From: Clostridia bacterium
Lineage (GTDB): Bacteria; Bacillota; Clostridia; Christensenellales; Pumilibacteraceae
Length of the DNA stretch: 10,694 bases
Reading direction: 5' to 3'
NCBI GenBank assembly: GCA_017452405.1
Contig: JAFTMM010000052.1
Location: 1 to 10,694 of the forward strand
The notes beneath the pieces are model-generated. The model was not told the origin of the DNA and ran no database searches. It saw nothing but the letters and a program-made list of their open reading frames with translations. A program made the translations under genes and the position numbers. The first letter of the stretch is position 1; each line of letters opens with the position of its first letter. Positions 1 through 6,615 of the stretch are shown here, in pieces.

Positions 1-926
1 ACGTAACGACGGCAGAACTCGGAGGCGCGCTCGTACATACGCAAAAGAGCGGTGTAGCGCACTTCTCTTATTCGAGTGACAAGGAATGTCTTAACGGCAT
101 TCGTCAGCTCATAGGATACTTGCCCACGTCCTACGAAGCAGAAAAAACAACGTACGACGAGAGCGCTATCACCAAGGCTACCGGCTTCCAATCTATCGTA
201 CCCGACAACAAAAAGACGGCGTACGACGTACGCAGAGTAATAGAAGAAATCGCGGACAGAGGCACTTTCCTCGAAGTCCAGAAAGACTGGGCTCAAAATA
301 TAGTTGTCGGCTTTATCCGCGTCGGCCACAAGACGGTAGGCGTCGTAGCCAACCAGCCTAAGGTTTTGGCAGGATCGCTGGACTATAACGCAGGAGATAA
401 AGCGGCGCGCTTTATTCGCTTCTGCGACTGCTTTGGCATAGCCATTCTCACACTCGTTGACGTACCTGCCTTCCTGCCCGGCAAACAGCAGGAATACCTC
501 GGCATCATCCGCCACGGCGCAAAAATGCTGTACGCATATTCCGAAGCGACCGTACCCAAGATCAGCGTAATTCTCCGCAAAGCATACGGCGGAGCGTATA
601 TCGCAATGAACTCCAAGGGCATGGGCGCGGATATGGTATTCGCATGGCCTATCGCCGAGATTGCGGTTATGGGCGCAGATGGTGCAGCTAATATTATCGG
701 CAGAAAGCGTATCGAATCGGCTGAGGATAAGACCGCCGAGCGCGCTAAGATAATCGGCGAGTATGAAGAGAAGTTTATGAATCCTTACGTAGCGGCTTCG
801 CGCGGTTACGTGGACGAGGTAATCCTTCCTGAAGAAACCAAAGAACGTGTGGTGAATGCGCTTATAATGCTCGACGGCAAGAAGAAAGAATGTGCGCCTA
901 AAAAGCACGGCAATATACCGCTGTGA
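1..926 (+). CDS. Acyl-CoA carboxylase carboxyltransferase subunit (PccB/MmdA family), 5'-truncated by the window
   Basis: The reading frame is open from base 3 (first full codon) to TGA at 924-926, about 307 residues; the family is usually about 510, so roughly the N-terminal 200 are missing. A TTG at 120 is not the start, because family sequence continues upstream (ELGGA, then SGVAHF, then ECLNGIRQLIGYLP). The visible part covers the end of the N-terminal and the whole C-terminal crotonase-like carboxyltransferase domain: VDVPAFLPG at about 152-160, the glycine-rich KAYGGAYIAM at about 193-202 that forms the acyl-CoA oxyanion pocket, AEIAVMGADGAANII, and the typical C-terminus KKHGNIPL. Family members move carboxyl groups between biotin and acyl-CoA, as in acetyl- or propionyl-CoA carboxylase or methylmalonyl-CoA decarboxylase. 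The substrate cannot be read from this fragment. A 4-bp overlap with a phosphopantetheinyl transferase gene favours supply of malonyl- or methylmalonyl-CoA (inference). Confidence 0.93.
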   Translation, partial: VTTAELGGALVHTQKSGVAHFSYSSDKECLNGIRQLIGYLPTSYEAEKTTYDESAITKATGFQSIVPDNKKTAYDVRRVIEEIADRGTFLEVQKDWAQNIVVGFIRVGHKTVGVVANQPKVLAGSLDYNAGDKAARFIRFCDCFGIAILTLVDVPAFLPGKQQEYLGIIRHGAKMLYAYSEATVPKISVILRKAYGGAYIAMNSKGMGADMVFAWPIAEIAVMGADGAANIIGRKRIESAEDKTAERAKIIGEYEEKFMNPYVAASRGYVDEVILPEETKERVVNALIMLDGKKKECAPKKHGNIPL

Positions 927-1510
927 TTTACGTTACGGCGACAAAAACGGACGACGCGTGCGAAGACGATATTCTTCGTCGATTCCCGTCCTCGCGCGAA
1001 TACGTGAGCGAGATACTTTCGCGCGCTAATAACGAATCAAAACGGCAGAGCCTGAGCGGTTTATCGGCTTTGCTGTTTTTGCTTGACTACGTTGGCGAAA
1101 AAACCGAAGCTCTCGTGCTGAAAAGGCAAAAGGGCGGAAAGCCGTACTTTGAAAACAGCGATTGGCAGTTTGGGATATCCCATTCCGGCGACGTTGCCGT
1201 ATGCGGACTAAGTAAAAATGCGGTCGGTATAGACGTTGAGCAGTTAAAACCCAGAAAAAACGTCCTCGCGTTTGCAAAACGCTTTTTTTCAGAAGGCGAG
1301 TATGTTATAATGCAAAAGAGCGCGAATCCCGAATTTGAGTTCTATAATATTTGGACGAAGAAAGAGGCGCGATTAAAAAGTATTGGCAAAGGCGTTGATA
1401 CGGACTTAACGACAATCGACACGACCAAGCAGGAGTTTACTACGCTAAGAGCATACGATTGCGTAATAAACGTGTGTGGCGCGTCCGTTAAGTTTATCGG
1501 AGGAAAATAG
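923..1510 (+). CDS. 4'-phosphopantetheinyl transferase, Sfp/AcpT type
   Basis: This 195-residue protein has the Sfp-superfamily signatures in order: GKPYF at 72-76, FGISHS at 83-88, the metal-binding GIDVE at 102-106 (D104, E106), and WTKKEARLKSIGKG from W144 with the third metal ligand E148 and the conserved K152. The family transfers phosphopantetheine from CoA to a serine of acyl or peptidyl carrier proteins in the cytoplasm. Its length fits the shorter, monomeric AcpT/HetI-like group better than trimeric AcpS. The GTG start overlaps the carboxyltransferase stop (GTGA), with no clear Shine-Dalgarno, so translational coupling is likely. Its position in an operon with a carboxylase, an FAD oxidoreductase and a thioesterase suggests that it activates a dedicated carrier protein encoded outside the window (inference). 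Confidence 0.93.
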   Translation: MIYVTATKTDDACEDDILRRFPSSREYVSEILSRANNESKRQSLSGLSALLFLLDYVGEKTEALVLKRQKGGKPYFENSDWQFGISHSGDVAVCGLSKNAVGIDVEQLKPRKNVLAFAKRFFSEGEYVIMQKSANPEFEFYNIWTKKEARLKSIGKGVDTDLTTIDTTKQEFTTLRAYDCVINVCGASVKFIGGK

Positions 1511-3018
1511 TGGAAAAGAAAAAGGTAATTATAATAGGTGGTGGCATATCAGGCATGACCACCGGTATTTATTTGCAAATCAACGGATACGACACCGAGA
1601 TTGTGGAAAAGAACGCCATTTACGGTGGCGCTTGTATGGGCTGGGAACGCAAGGGCTGTTATATCGACGGTTGCATACATTGGATGACGGGCGTTAATCC
1701 CGGTTCGTCCTATTATGACCTTTGGCGTGATACCCACGCTATTACAGACGATACCGAAATATATTTTCAAAGCGACTTTGCGCAGTTCGACTTCGGTAAC
1801 GGCAAGGCGCTTACCGTGTGGGCTAACGTAGACAAATTTCGTGAGGAACTACTTGCATTTGCACCTGAAGACGAAAAGGAAATCAAGGGTTTCTGCAAAC
1901 TGATCAAGCGTTTTCAGCGCATTGAAGGACCTGTAAACAAACCTGCGGATATGATGGGGCTTGGTCAGCTTCTTAAAGTCGGCTTCACTATGGCAGGTGA
2001 CTACTATTGGGTAAGCAAGATGTCCAAGGTTTCCTGCGCCGAGTACGCAATGCGTTTTAAAAACAAGCACCTTCAGAGTCTCTTCAAGGGCTATATGGCG
2101 CCGGGCTATAATCTTATGAGCATGCTTTATATGCTTGCTCACGTTACCGCGCATAACGGCGGTATTCCCATAGGTGGATCGCTTCCGCTCGTTCGTCGTA
2201 TGGCTGAGCGCTACACTTCGCTCGGAGGTAAGTTCCGTTTAAGCACTCCCGTTAAAAAGGTGAAAATTGAAGGAACAAAAGCTCTCGGCGTAGAGCTTGA
2301 AAGCGGTGAGTTTCTGCCTGCTGATTGGGTAGTATCTTCCACGCCTGCGGAACATTGTCTGAAAGTTCTGCTCGGCGGGCAATACGCAGTTAAGAAAATC
2401 GACGATCGCCTTGCTGATATGAAGGTTTATCCGACCTATACTTATACTACCGTAGCTTTCAAATGCTCGGCAGACGTAGGGCATAAACCGCTTTCCATGC
2501 ACGTTCATATGGAAGAAGCGATTACTTTCGACCGTGAGTATAAAAACGTAACTTTCCGTAACTATTCTTATGATAAGACTATGAAAACGCCGGAAGGTTG
2601 CTGTGTCATACAGGCAGGTATCCTCGGCGGTGACGAAATGTACTTCTGGTGGAAGGATAAAAAGAATAACGGAACGTATAGGGAAGAAAAGGAAAAGATA
2701 GGCGCGAAGTTGCTTGCCGTAGCTGAGGCTAAGTATCCCGAACTTGCAGGCAAATTGGAAGTGATAGACGTAATCACGCCTTGCACTTACGAGCGGTATC
2801 TTAACAGCCGTCACGGTTCTTTCCAAGGCTTCGTGCATACCGCGCAGGGCAAAAGCCTGTCCGAGAAAGGCATAATCGAAGGTCTTGATAACTTCCTTCT
2901 GTCCGGTCAGTGCATATTTCACAGCGGTGGCATGCCCCCTGCTGCTATAACCGGACGTTTCGCTGCGCAACGTATTTGCAAAGCGGATAAGAAAAAATTC
3001 ATTTACAGAGAAAAATAA
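1510..3018 (+). CDS. FAD-dependent oxidoreductase of the phytoene desaturase/CrtI-like amine oxidase superfamily
   Basis: The protein has 502 residues. The N-terminal Rossmann motif GGGISG (G10, G12, G15) follows a hydrophobic strand, and E33 at the end of the second strand is positioned to bind the FAD ribose. Near the C-terminus, LLSGQ followed by SGGMPPAAITGRFAA (472-486) matches the flavin-contacting end of CrtI, carotene isomerase and retinol-saturase-like enzymes. A GGIPIGGSLPLVRRM segment in the middle matches the FAD-domain return seen in CrtI relatives. Such enzymes desaturate, saturate or isomerise polyene or isoprenoid chains at membranes; the substrate here is unknown. The GTG start at 1510 overlaps the previous stop by 1 bp and has a strong GGAGG at 1499-1503 with 6-nt spacing. 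No carotenoid synthase gene is nearby, so a role on a fatty-acyl or polyketide chain is as likely as carotenoid work (inference). Confidence 0.88.
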   Translation: MEKKKVIIIGGGISGMTTGIYLQINGYDTEIVEKNAIYGGACMGWERKGCYIDGCIHWMTGVNPGSSYYDLWRDTHAITDDTEIYFQSDFAQFDFGNGKALTVWANVDKFREELLAFAPEDEKEIKGFCKLIKRFQRIEGPVNKPADMMGLGQLLKVGFTMAGDYYWVSKMSKVSCAEYAMRFKNKHLQSLFKGYMAPGYNLMSMLYMLAHVTAHNGGIPIGGSLPLVRRMAERYTSLGGKFRLSTPVKKVKIEGTKALGVELESGEFLPADWVVSSTPAEHCLKVLLGGQYAVKKIDDRLADMKVYPTYTYTTVAFKCSADVGHKPLSMHVHMEEAITFDREYKNVTFRNYSYDKTMKTPEGCCVIQAGILGGDEMYFWWKDKKNNGTYREEKEKIGAKLLAVAEAKYPELAGKLEVIDVITPCTYERYLNSRHGSFQGFVHTAQGKSLSEKGIIEGLDNFLLSGQCIFHSGGMPPAAITGRFAAQRICKADKKKFIYREK

Positions 3019-3437
3019 TGAAAACGAAGCCGTATAATCACAAAGTCCTTTATCGTGAGTGTGATATGATGAAGGTGGTAAATAACGCCGTTTACGCGCA
3101 TTGGCTTGAGGACGCGCGCGTTGACGCGCTCCGTCAGCTGGGGCTAGAATATAGAGAGCTGGAAAACGGCGGATTTGCCGGTCCCGTGCTTGACGTTGAG
3201 CTGAAATACTTACGTCCTGCGCGCATGGACGACGAAATAGCGATTACCGTGTCCTTTGATAAGTACACCGGCGCGCGTCTTATGCTGTCGTACGAAGTCG
3301 TGAACGCAGTAACAGGTCAGCTTCTTTGCGTTGCAAAAAGCTCGCATTGCTTTATAAGCATGAAAACGGGCAGAGCCGTACTCATTCGCGAACATTACCC
3401 CGAATGGAACGACACCTTAGTTAACGCAACGAAATAA
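3018..3437 (+). CDS. Acyl-CoA or acyl-ACP thioesterase, 4HBT/YbgC-type hotdog fold
   Basis: This 139-residue protein has the usual length for single-domain 4-hydroxybenzoyl-CoA thioesterase relatives. The N-terminal signature is YRECDMMKVVNNAVYAHWLE: D16 sits at the catalytic aspartate position, followed by the conserved N22-N23, Y26, W29 and E31 and by R34. The histidine often seen in the HVNN motif is valine here (VVNN). The rest fits a hotdog: VLDVELKYLRPARMDDEI is the usual strand and turn before the second half. Enzymes of this kind hydrolyse acyl thioesters from CoA or a carrier protein and work as dimers or tetramers in the cytoplasm. The ATG overlaps the upstream TAA by 1 bp, and the gene is last in the operon, just before a strong hairpin. 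This suggests acyl-chain release or editing for the same pathway (inference). Confidence 0.9.
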   Translation: MKTKPYNHKVLYRECDMMKVVNNAVYAHWLEDARVDALRQLGLEYRELENGGFAGPVLDVELKYLRPARMDDEIAITVSFDKYTGARLMLSYEVVNAVTGQLLCVAKSSHCFISMKTGRAVLIREHYPEWNDTLVNATK

Positions 3438-3440
3438 AAA

Positions 3441-3494
3441 TTGGCTTAAAGACAAAAAGACCACTTGTGAGTGGTCTTTTTGTCTTTAAGCCAA
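3441..3494. terminator. Two-way transcription terminator, 25-bp perfect hairpin
   Basis: Arms 3441-3465 and 3470-3494 are perfectly complementary over 25 bp around a 4-nt loop (TGTG). The right arm contains the T-run TTTTT on the plus strand, and the left arm contains A-runs that read as T-runs on the minus strand. The hairpin starts 3 bp after the thioesterase stop and lies 12 bp beyond the stop of the convergent YjzC-like gene, so it can end transcription from both sides. The T-tract lies inside the stem rather than after it, which is unusual for a textbook terminator. Confidence 0.8.
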
Positions 3495-3506
3495 GTAAAT
3501 CAACGA

Positions 3507-3692
3507 TTAGTTGCTCTTCTTGGACTTGCTACTATTTTTTTCTAACATTTCATAAACCTGACCGGCTTTGTTAGAGGGAGGGAATCTATCGTTCTTGGAA
3601 AGAGTGACAGTTTCTCCCGTCTTACCGCCTCTGGGGCCGACAAGTTCGTACTCTCCCGAACGGGGAGCTACTTCTCCGGGTTTATAAGCCAT
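3507..3692 (-). CDS. YjzC-family small protein
   Basis: This 61-residue protein starts MAYKPGEVAPRSGEYELVG, continues RGGKTGETVTLSKNDRFPP and ends in a lysine/serine-rich tail (KNSSKSKKSN). The PGE-AP-SG-Y opening, the GGKTGE centre and the FPP before the end resemble the YjzC family of Bacillota, short proteins with no established function. An upstream ATG at 3740 would give 77 residues, but AAGGAGG at 3706-3700 sits 7 nt before the ATG at 3692, and family similarity begins there, so the shorter form is preferred. There is no signal peptide or membrane segment. The gene is convergent with the thioesterase operon and divergent from the Dabb gene. The family assignment is from memory of the motif pattern. 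Confidence 0.72.
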   Translation of the reverse strand: MAYKPGEVAPRSGEYELVGPRGGKTGETVTLSKNDRFPPSNKAGQVYEMLEKNSSKSKKSN

Positions 3693-3699
3693 GACCATA

Positions 3700-3706
3700 C
3701 CTCCTT
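3700..3706 (-). promoter_or_regulatory. Ribosome binding site that decides the start of the YjzC-like gene
   Basis: AAGGAGG on the minus strand lies 7 nt upstream of the ATG at 3692-3690. It is only 1 nt from the ATG at 3698-3696 and well inside the longer reading frame that begins at 3740, so initiation at 3692 is favoured. Confidence 0.75.
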
Positions 3707-3755
3707 GTAGATTTTTGTCGTTAGTAGTATGGATTACCATAGAAGCGGTTATACG

Positions 3756-3767
3756 CTTTGCGCAAAG
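3756..3767. other. 12-bp perfect palindrome between divergent genes, possible operator
   Basis: CTTTGCGCAAAG is its own reverse complement. It lies in the 152-bp gap between the YjzC-like gene (minus) and the Dabb gene (plus), 30 bp upstream of the -35 box of the latter. A protein binding site is possible, but nothing here identifies a regulator, and a short palindrome can arise by chance. Confidence 0.3.
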
Positions 3768-3797
3768 AGCAAATTTTTACATATCGCTAAATTTTTA

Positions 3798-3824
3798 TTG
3801 ACAAAAACGGACAAGTTATATAAT
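3798..3824 (+). promoter_or_regulatory. Sigma-A-like promoter of the Dabb-domain gene
   Basis: A perfect TTGACA at 3798-3803 is followed by a perfect TATAAT at 3819-3824 with a 15-bp spacer. An overlapping TAATAT at 3821-3826 would give the preferred 17 bp. The start codon is at 3845, so the mRNA leader is very short, just holding the GGAGG at 3834-3838. Confidence 0.75.
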
Positions 3825-3844
3825 ATATAAAACGGAGGTAATTT

Positions 3845-4147
3845 ATGATAAGACATATAGTAATGTGGAAAATCAAGGAAGAGGCGGAGAGCATGAATAA
3901 GCCCGAAATTATGGCGCATATCAAAGATATTCTCCTTGCGCTCAAAGGTAAAATTCCCGTAGTCCGTGATTTAGAGGTAGGAGAAAGCCTGACGAATGGA
4001 GATATGCACTACGACATGGCGCTAATTGTTACGGTAGATAAGCTCGACGATTTACCCCTTTACGCCAACCACCCCGAACATCTCAAAGTCCGCGACTTTA
4101 TAAGCAAAGTTCGCCTTGACAGAGTAACGGCGGATATCGAAGTGTAA
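3845..4147 (+). CDS. Dabb-domain (stress-responsive alpha/beta barrel) protein
   Basis: The 100-residue protein opens with MIRHIVMWKIKEEAE, the hallmark of Dabb proteins (an 'HIVMFK'-like first strand). A helix containing IKDILLALKGKIP follows, then the strand VRDLEVGESL, a central MHYDMALIVTVD strand and a final helix with YANHPEHLKVRDFI. This order and length match single-domain Dabb proteins, which form a ferredoxin-like homodimeric barrel. Family members include stress-induced proteins and some polyketide cyclases, but most bacterial ones have no known substrate. GGAGG at 3834-3838 is 6 nt from the ATG. The gene appears to be a single-gene transcript, with its own promoter and a hairpin terminator 4 bp after the stop. 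Confidence 0.88.
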   Translation: MIRHIVMWKIKEEAESMNKPEIMAHIKDILLALKGKIPVVRDLEVGESLTNGDMHYDMALIVTVDKLDDLPLYANHPEHLKVRDFISKVRLDRVTADIEV

Positions 4148-4151
4148 TAAA

Positions 4152-4182
4152 AAAACCGACGAAAGATCCATTCGTCGGTTTT
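4152..4182. terminator. Two-way intrinsic terminator between convergent genes
   Basis: A 12-bp perfect stem (4152-4163 with 4171-4182) encloses a 7-nt loop. Its core is CCGACGAA/TTCGTCGG flanked by A and T runs. It lies just after the Dabb stop and 27 bp beyond the stop of the minus-strand XRE gene. The A-run at 4149-4155 reads as seven Ts after the stem on the minus strand, so termination of the leftward transcript looks at least as good as that of the rightward one. Confidence 0.85.
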
Positions 4183-4209
4183 ATACTATTTATTTCCCAT
4201 TCAATTGTT

Positions 4210-4905
4210 CTAATCTTTTATTATCTTACTTCCTTTTGCTACTTTTTCACCGTGGTTTATTGCCAAATTGACGTACCTGCAGAAGTTGGAGATGAGTATC
4301 TGGAAAGGGACGCCGAGTATGTAAATGAGCGCGGTGAGCGCGTTTATGTACATAATGGAAAGCTGAATACTGAGGAGCGAGCCCCAAAGAATGGCGGACA
4401 AGCACCATTTCTCTGCGTGCTTGTGCACTACGAGCATAAATATAAAGCAAGCAATAGCGTCGAGGGGGATATTATAGAAGAAGAAAACCCAATAGGGGAA
4501 GCCGGAGGATGCGAATGCGGAAACTATAACTCCGCCGTTAGCCGTTCTACCCGCGCCTACGACAAACATTAAAACGAAGAAAGCAACGCTCGTAATACAC
4601 AGCATGAGAGCACAACTAATAACGAGTATGTTGCGTTTTATGGGGTACATCGGCGAGGCTTTAGCTTCGTCCTCACGTTCGCTGACGTCGGTTGGCATCA
4701 CTCCTTCGAGAATGTCGTTGACGGTAACGCCGTAGGTGTCTGCAATTTTTTTCAGCGTGAAAATATCGGGGTAGCTTTCCGCGCGCTCCCACTTCGAGAC
4801 GGTCTTATTGGAATATTTAATTTTTTCGGCAAGCTCAATCTGTGTCAGTCCCGAAGCTTTGCGGAACTTGACAAGATTATGCGCCAATCTTTCCTGATCG
4901 TCCAT
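4210..4905 (-). CDS. XRE-family helix-turn-helix regulator with C-terminal membrane segments
   Basis: The protein has 231 residues. Residues 8-66 form an XRE/Cro-type HTH: LVKFRKASGLTQIELAEKI is the turn-and-helix part, NKTVSKWERAESYPD the recognition helix and its follow-on, and TLKKIADTYGVTVNDIL the closing helices. A polar linker (about 67-90) leads to four or five hydrophobic segments at roughly 92-117, 125-144, 146-161, 167-186 and 189-209. This HTH-plus-membrane design is common in Bacillota; a role in sensing a membrane or envelope signal is inferred, and the ligand and targets are unknown. AGGTG at 4915-4911 is a weak ribosome binding site 5 nt before the ATG. The gene starts 40 bp after the leuB stop on the same strand with no clear promoter or terminator between, so it may be read from the leuB promoter. 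Confidence 0.87.
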   Translation of the reverse strand: MDDQERLAHNLVKFRKASGLTQIELAEKIKYSNKTVSKWERAESYPDIFTLKKIADTYGVTVNDILEGVMPTDVSEREDEAKASPMYPIKRNILVISCALMLCITSVAFFVLMFVVGAGRTANGGVIVSAFASSGFPYWVFFFYNIPLDAIACFIFMLVVHKHAEKWCLSAILWGSLLSIQLSIMYINALTALIYILGVPFQILISNFCRYVNLAINHGEKVAKGSKIIKD

Positions 4906-4945
4906 TACTACACCTGAAAATCATTTTCTCCGAGTTTATCCGTAA

Positions 4946-6001
4946 TTAAATATTTTCCGCTATAAGTCTGCCCATTTCGGCGCAACCGACGCGCTTACCT
5001 TCGCCCATATCCGGGGTGCGGTAGCCGAGCGCAATAACCTTTTCCACAGCCTTTTCTACTGCGCGCGCTTCTTCGTGGAGGTCCATATTATCCAGCATCA
5101 TAGCGCCTGCAAGTACGGTAGCGATAGGGTTCGCGATATCCTGACCTGCGATATCGGGTGCGGAGCCATGAATGGGCTCGAAAAGTCCTGCCTTGCAAGT
5201 TCCAAGAGAGGAGGAGGGGAGCAGACCGATAGAGCCGGTAATCTGACTCGCCTCGTCGCTGAGAATATCTCCGAACATATTAGGGCAGAGCAGAACGTCG
5301 AACTGCGAAGGGTCTTTTACGAGTTGCATAGCAGCGTTATCAACGTACATATGGTTAAGCTCCACTTCGGGGTAGTCTTTGGAAACCTCGATAACGATTC
5401 TGCGCCACAAACGCGAAGAGAGGAGCACGTTAGCCTTATCCACGCTCGTAACCTTCTTATTTCTCGTCATTGCAAGGTCAAACGCCACCTTAGCGATACG
5501 GCGAACTTCTTCCTCGCTGTAAATCTCTGTGTCGTAAGCAGTCTTACCATCGTCGAGTTCCTTTCTCGGTCCGAAATAAATTCCGCCTATAAGCTCACGA
5601 ACGACCATTACGTTAACGCCCTTAGCAAGCACCGAGGGCTTGAGCGGGCTGGCGTCTGCAAGTTCGGAATAAATCACGGCAGGGCGGAGGTTAGCGTAAA
5701 GACCGAGAGCTGCGCGGATACCGAGGAGTCCCTTTTCCGGTCTGTTTTCTGCGGGCTGAGCGTCCCACTTAGGACCGCCGACAGCGCCGAGAAGCACACC
5801 GTCAGAAGCGAGGCACGCTTGCACCGTTTCTTCGGGGAGAGGCACGCCGAACTTATCTATTGCGCTACCGCCCATATAGCGGTAATCATACTCAAAATTA
5901 TGTCCAAATTTCTGCGCAACGGCGTTAAGAGTTACAACGGTTGCGGAAGTAATTTCCGGTCCGATACCGTCGCCTGCAAGTACTACGATTTTCTTATCCA
6001 T
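4946..6001 (-). CDS. leuB: 3-isopropylmalate dehydrogenase
   Basis: The protein has 351 residues, normal for LeuB. It opens with VVLAGDGIGPEI, typical of beta-decarboxylating dehydrogenases. The substrate-binding arginines are present at R96 and R106 (LLGIRAALGLYANLRP) and R135 in VVRELIGGIYFG, with the catalytic Y142 in the same motif and K189 in SVDKAN. Metal-binding aspartates are in YVDN (D221) and in the signature NMFGDILSDEAS (D245, D249). GSAPDIAGQDIANP is the NAD-binding segment. The enzyme oxidises and decarboxylates 3-isopropylmalate to 2-oxoisocaproate in leucine synthesis. The REL-GG context favours LeuB over isocitrate or tartrate dehydrogenase. A GGAG site lies 7 nt before the ATG and a good promoter further upstream. 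No leuA, leuC or leuD lies within the window on either side. Confidence 0.95.
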   Translation of the reverse strand: MDKKIVVLAGDGIGPEITSATVVTLNAVAQKFGHNFEYDYRYMGGSAIDKFGVPLPEETVQACLASDGVLLGAVGGPKWDAQPAENRPEKGLLGIRAALGLYANLRPAVIYSELADASPLKPSVLAKGVNVMVVRELIGGIYFGPRKELDDGKTAYDTEIYSEEEVRRIAKVAFDLAMTRNKKVTSVDKANVLLSSRLWRRIVIEVSKDYPEVELNHMYVDNAAMQLVKDPSQFDVLLCPNMFGDILSDEASQITGSIGLLPSSSLGTCKAGLFEPIHGSAPDIAGQDIANPIATVLAGAMMLDNMDLHEEARAVEKAVEKVIALGYRTPDMGEGKRVGCAEMGRLIAENI

Positions 6002-6031
6002 TTTATTTCTCCGAAAGTTAATTTCAAGAGT

Positions 6032-6060
6032 ATTTTAGCACCTTTTCCGTTTATTGTCAA
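6032..6060 (-). promoter_or_regulatory. Sigma-A-like promoter of leuB
   Basis: On the minus strand a perfect TTGACA (6060-6055) is followed after exactly 17 bp by TAAAAT (6037-6032), five of six to consensus. It lies 30 bp upstream of the leuB ATG, in the gap after spmB. It makes leuB and the XRE gene a transcription unit separate from spmAB. No T-box, attenuator peptide or leucine-rich leader fits in the short leader. Confidence 0.8.
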
Positions 6061-6108
6061 TAAAAGCAAAAGGCGCAAAGATTAAAGTTCAGTTAAAGAA
6101 TTGTAAAA

Positions 6109-6615
6109 TTATATTATTCGGCAAAGATTGCAACCGAGAATATTGCCGAGAAAAGTAGCCACGAGGGCTAAAGGAATGGCGTAGCGCAGGTTCTTGACGT
6201 TGGATTTGGAAAAGTAGATAGCAGAAACGTAAAAAACGGTCTCACTCGAACCGTAAATTACCGAAGCGCATTTTCCGATTATGCCGTCCGTTCCGTACGC
6301 TTGATAAATGTGTTCGAGTACGGACAAACTGCCTGCGCCCGATAAGGGACGAAGCAGAACGAGTTCGGCGCACTCACCGGGAATACCCACGAACTCCAGC
6401 GCAGGAGAAAGGAAGCCGGAAACGACCGCGCTTGCTCCGCTTACGCGAAAGACCTCGCACGCCGCCATAACGGCAAGTAGAAAGGGTAGCACGCTCATCA
6501 TAAGGCTTAGTGCGCCCTCTGCGCCTTTGACGAACGAGGAGTACGCGTTCTTTTTGCGGAACACGGACAAAAGCAGTACGGTTATGAAAATTAAAGGAAC
6601 TATGTATACTGTCAC
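6109..6615 (-). CDS. spmB: Spore maturation protein B
   Basis: This 168-residue membrane protein of the nucleoside-recognition (Gate) family is near the usual SpmB length (about 175). Hydrophobic segments lie at about 3-18, 38-53, 62-76, 113-135 and 145-163. Key SpmB marks are LRPLSGAGSLSVL at 88-100, the IYQAYGTDG stretch and GSSETVFYVSAIYF at 122-135, close to the 'GSTDTTFYV' of characterised relatives. In Bacillus subtilis SpmA and SpmB are needed for spore core dehydration; the transported or sensed molecule is not settled. The GTG start overlaps the spmA stop by 4 bp (GTGA) with AGGAGAG 5 nt upstream, so the pair is co-translated. No convincing terminator follows before the leuB promoter. 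Confidence 0.9.
   Translation of the reverse strand: MTVYIVPLIFITVLLLSVFRKKNAYSSFVKGAEGALSLMMSVLPFLLAVMAACEVFRVSGASAVVSGFLSPALEFVGIPGECAELVLLRPLSGAGSLSVLEHIYQAYGTDGIIGKCASVIYGSSETVFYVSAIYFSKSNVKNLRYAIPLALVATFLGNILGCNLCRII

Noticed and set aside
297..301. Defective KMSKS motif in MetG (KMGKS, protein residues 297-301)
   Set aside because: KMGKS occurs naturally in functional methionyl-tRNA synthetases, and all other catalytic motifs are intact.
120..926. TTG at 120 as the start of the carboxyltransferase gene
   Set aside because: The frame stays open to the window edge and the upstream residues match the family (SGVAHF, ECLNGIRQL), so the gene is simply cut by the window.
2239..2970. 243-residue open frame on the minus strand within the FAD oxidoreductase gene
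   Set aside because: It is a shadow of the oxidoreductase reading frame, with no start signal or domain.
5075..6085. 336-residue open frame on the plus strand across leuB
   Set aside because: It is antisense to leuB, whose motifs are intact, and its translation has no recognisable family features.
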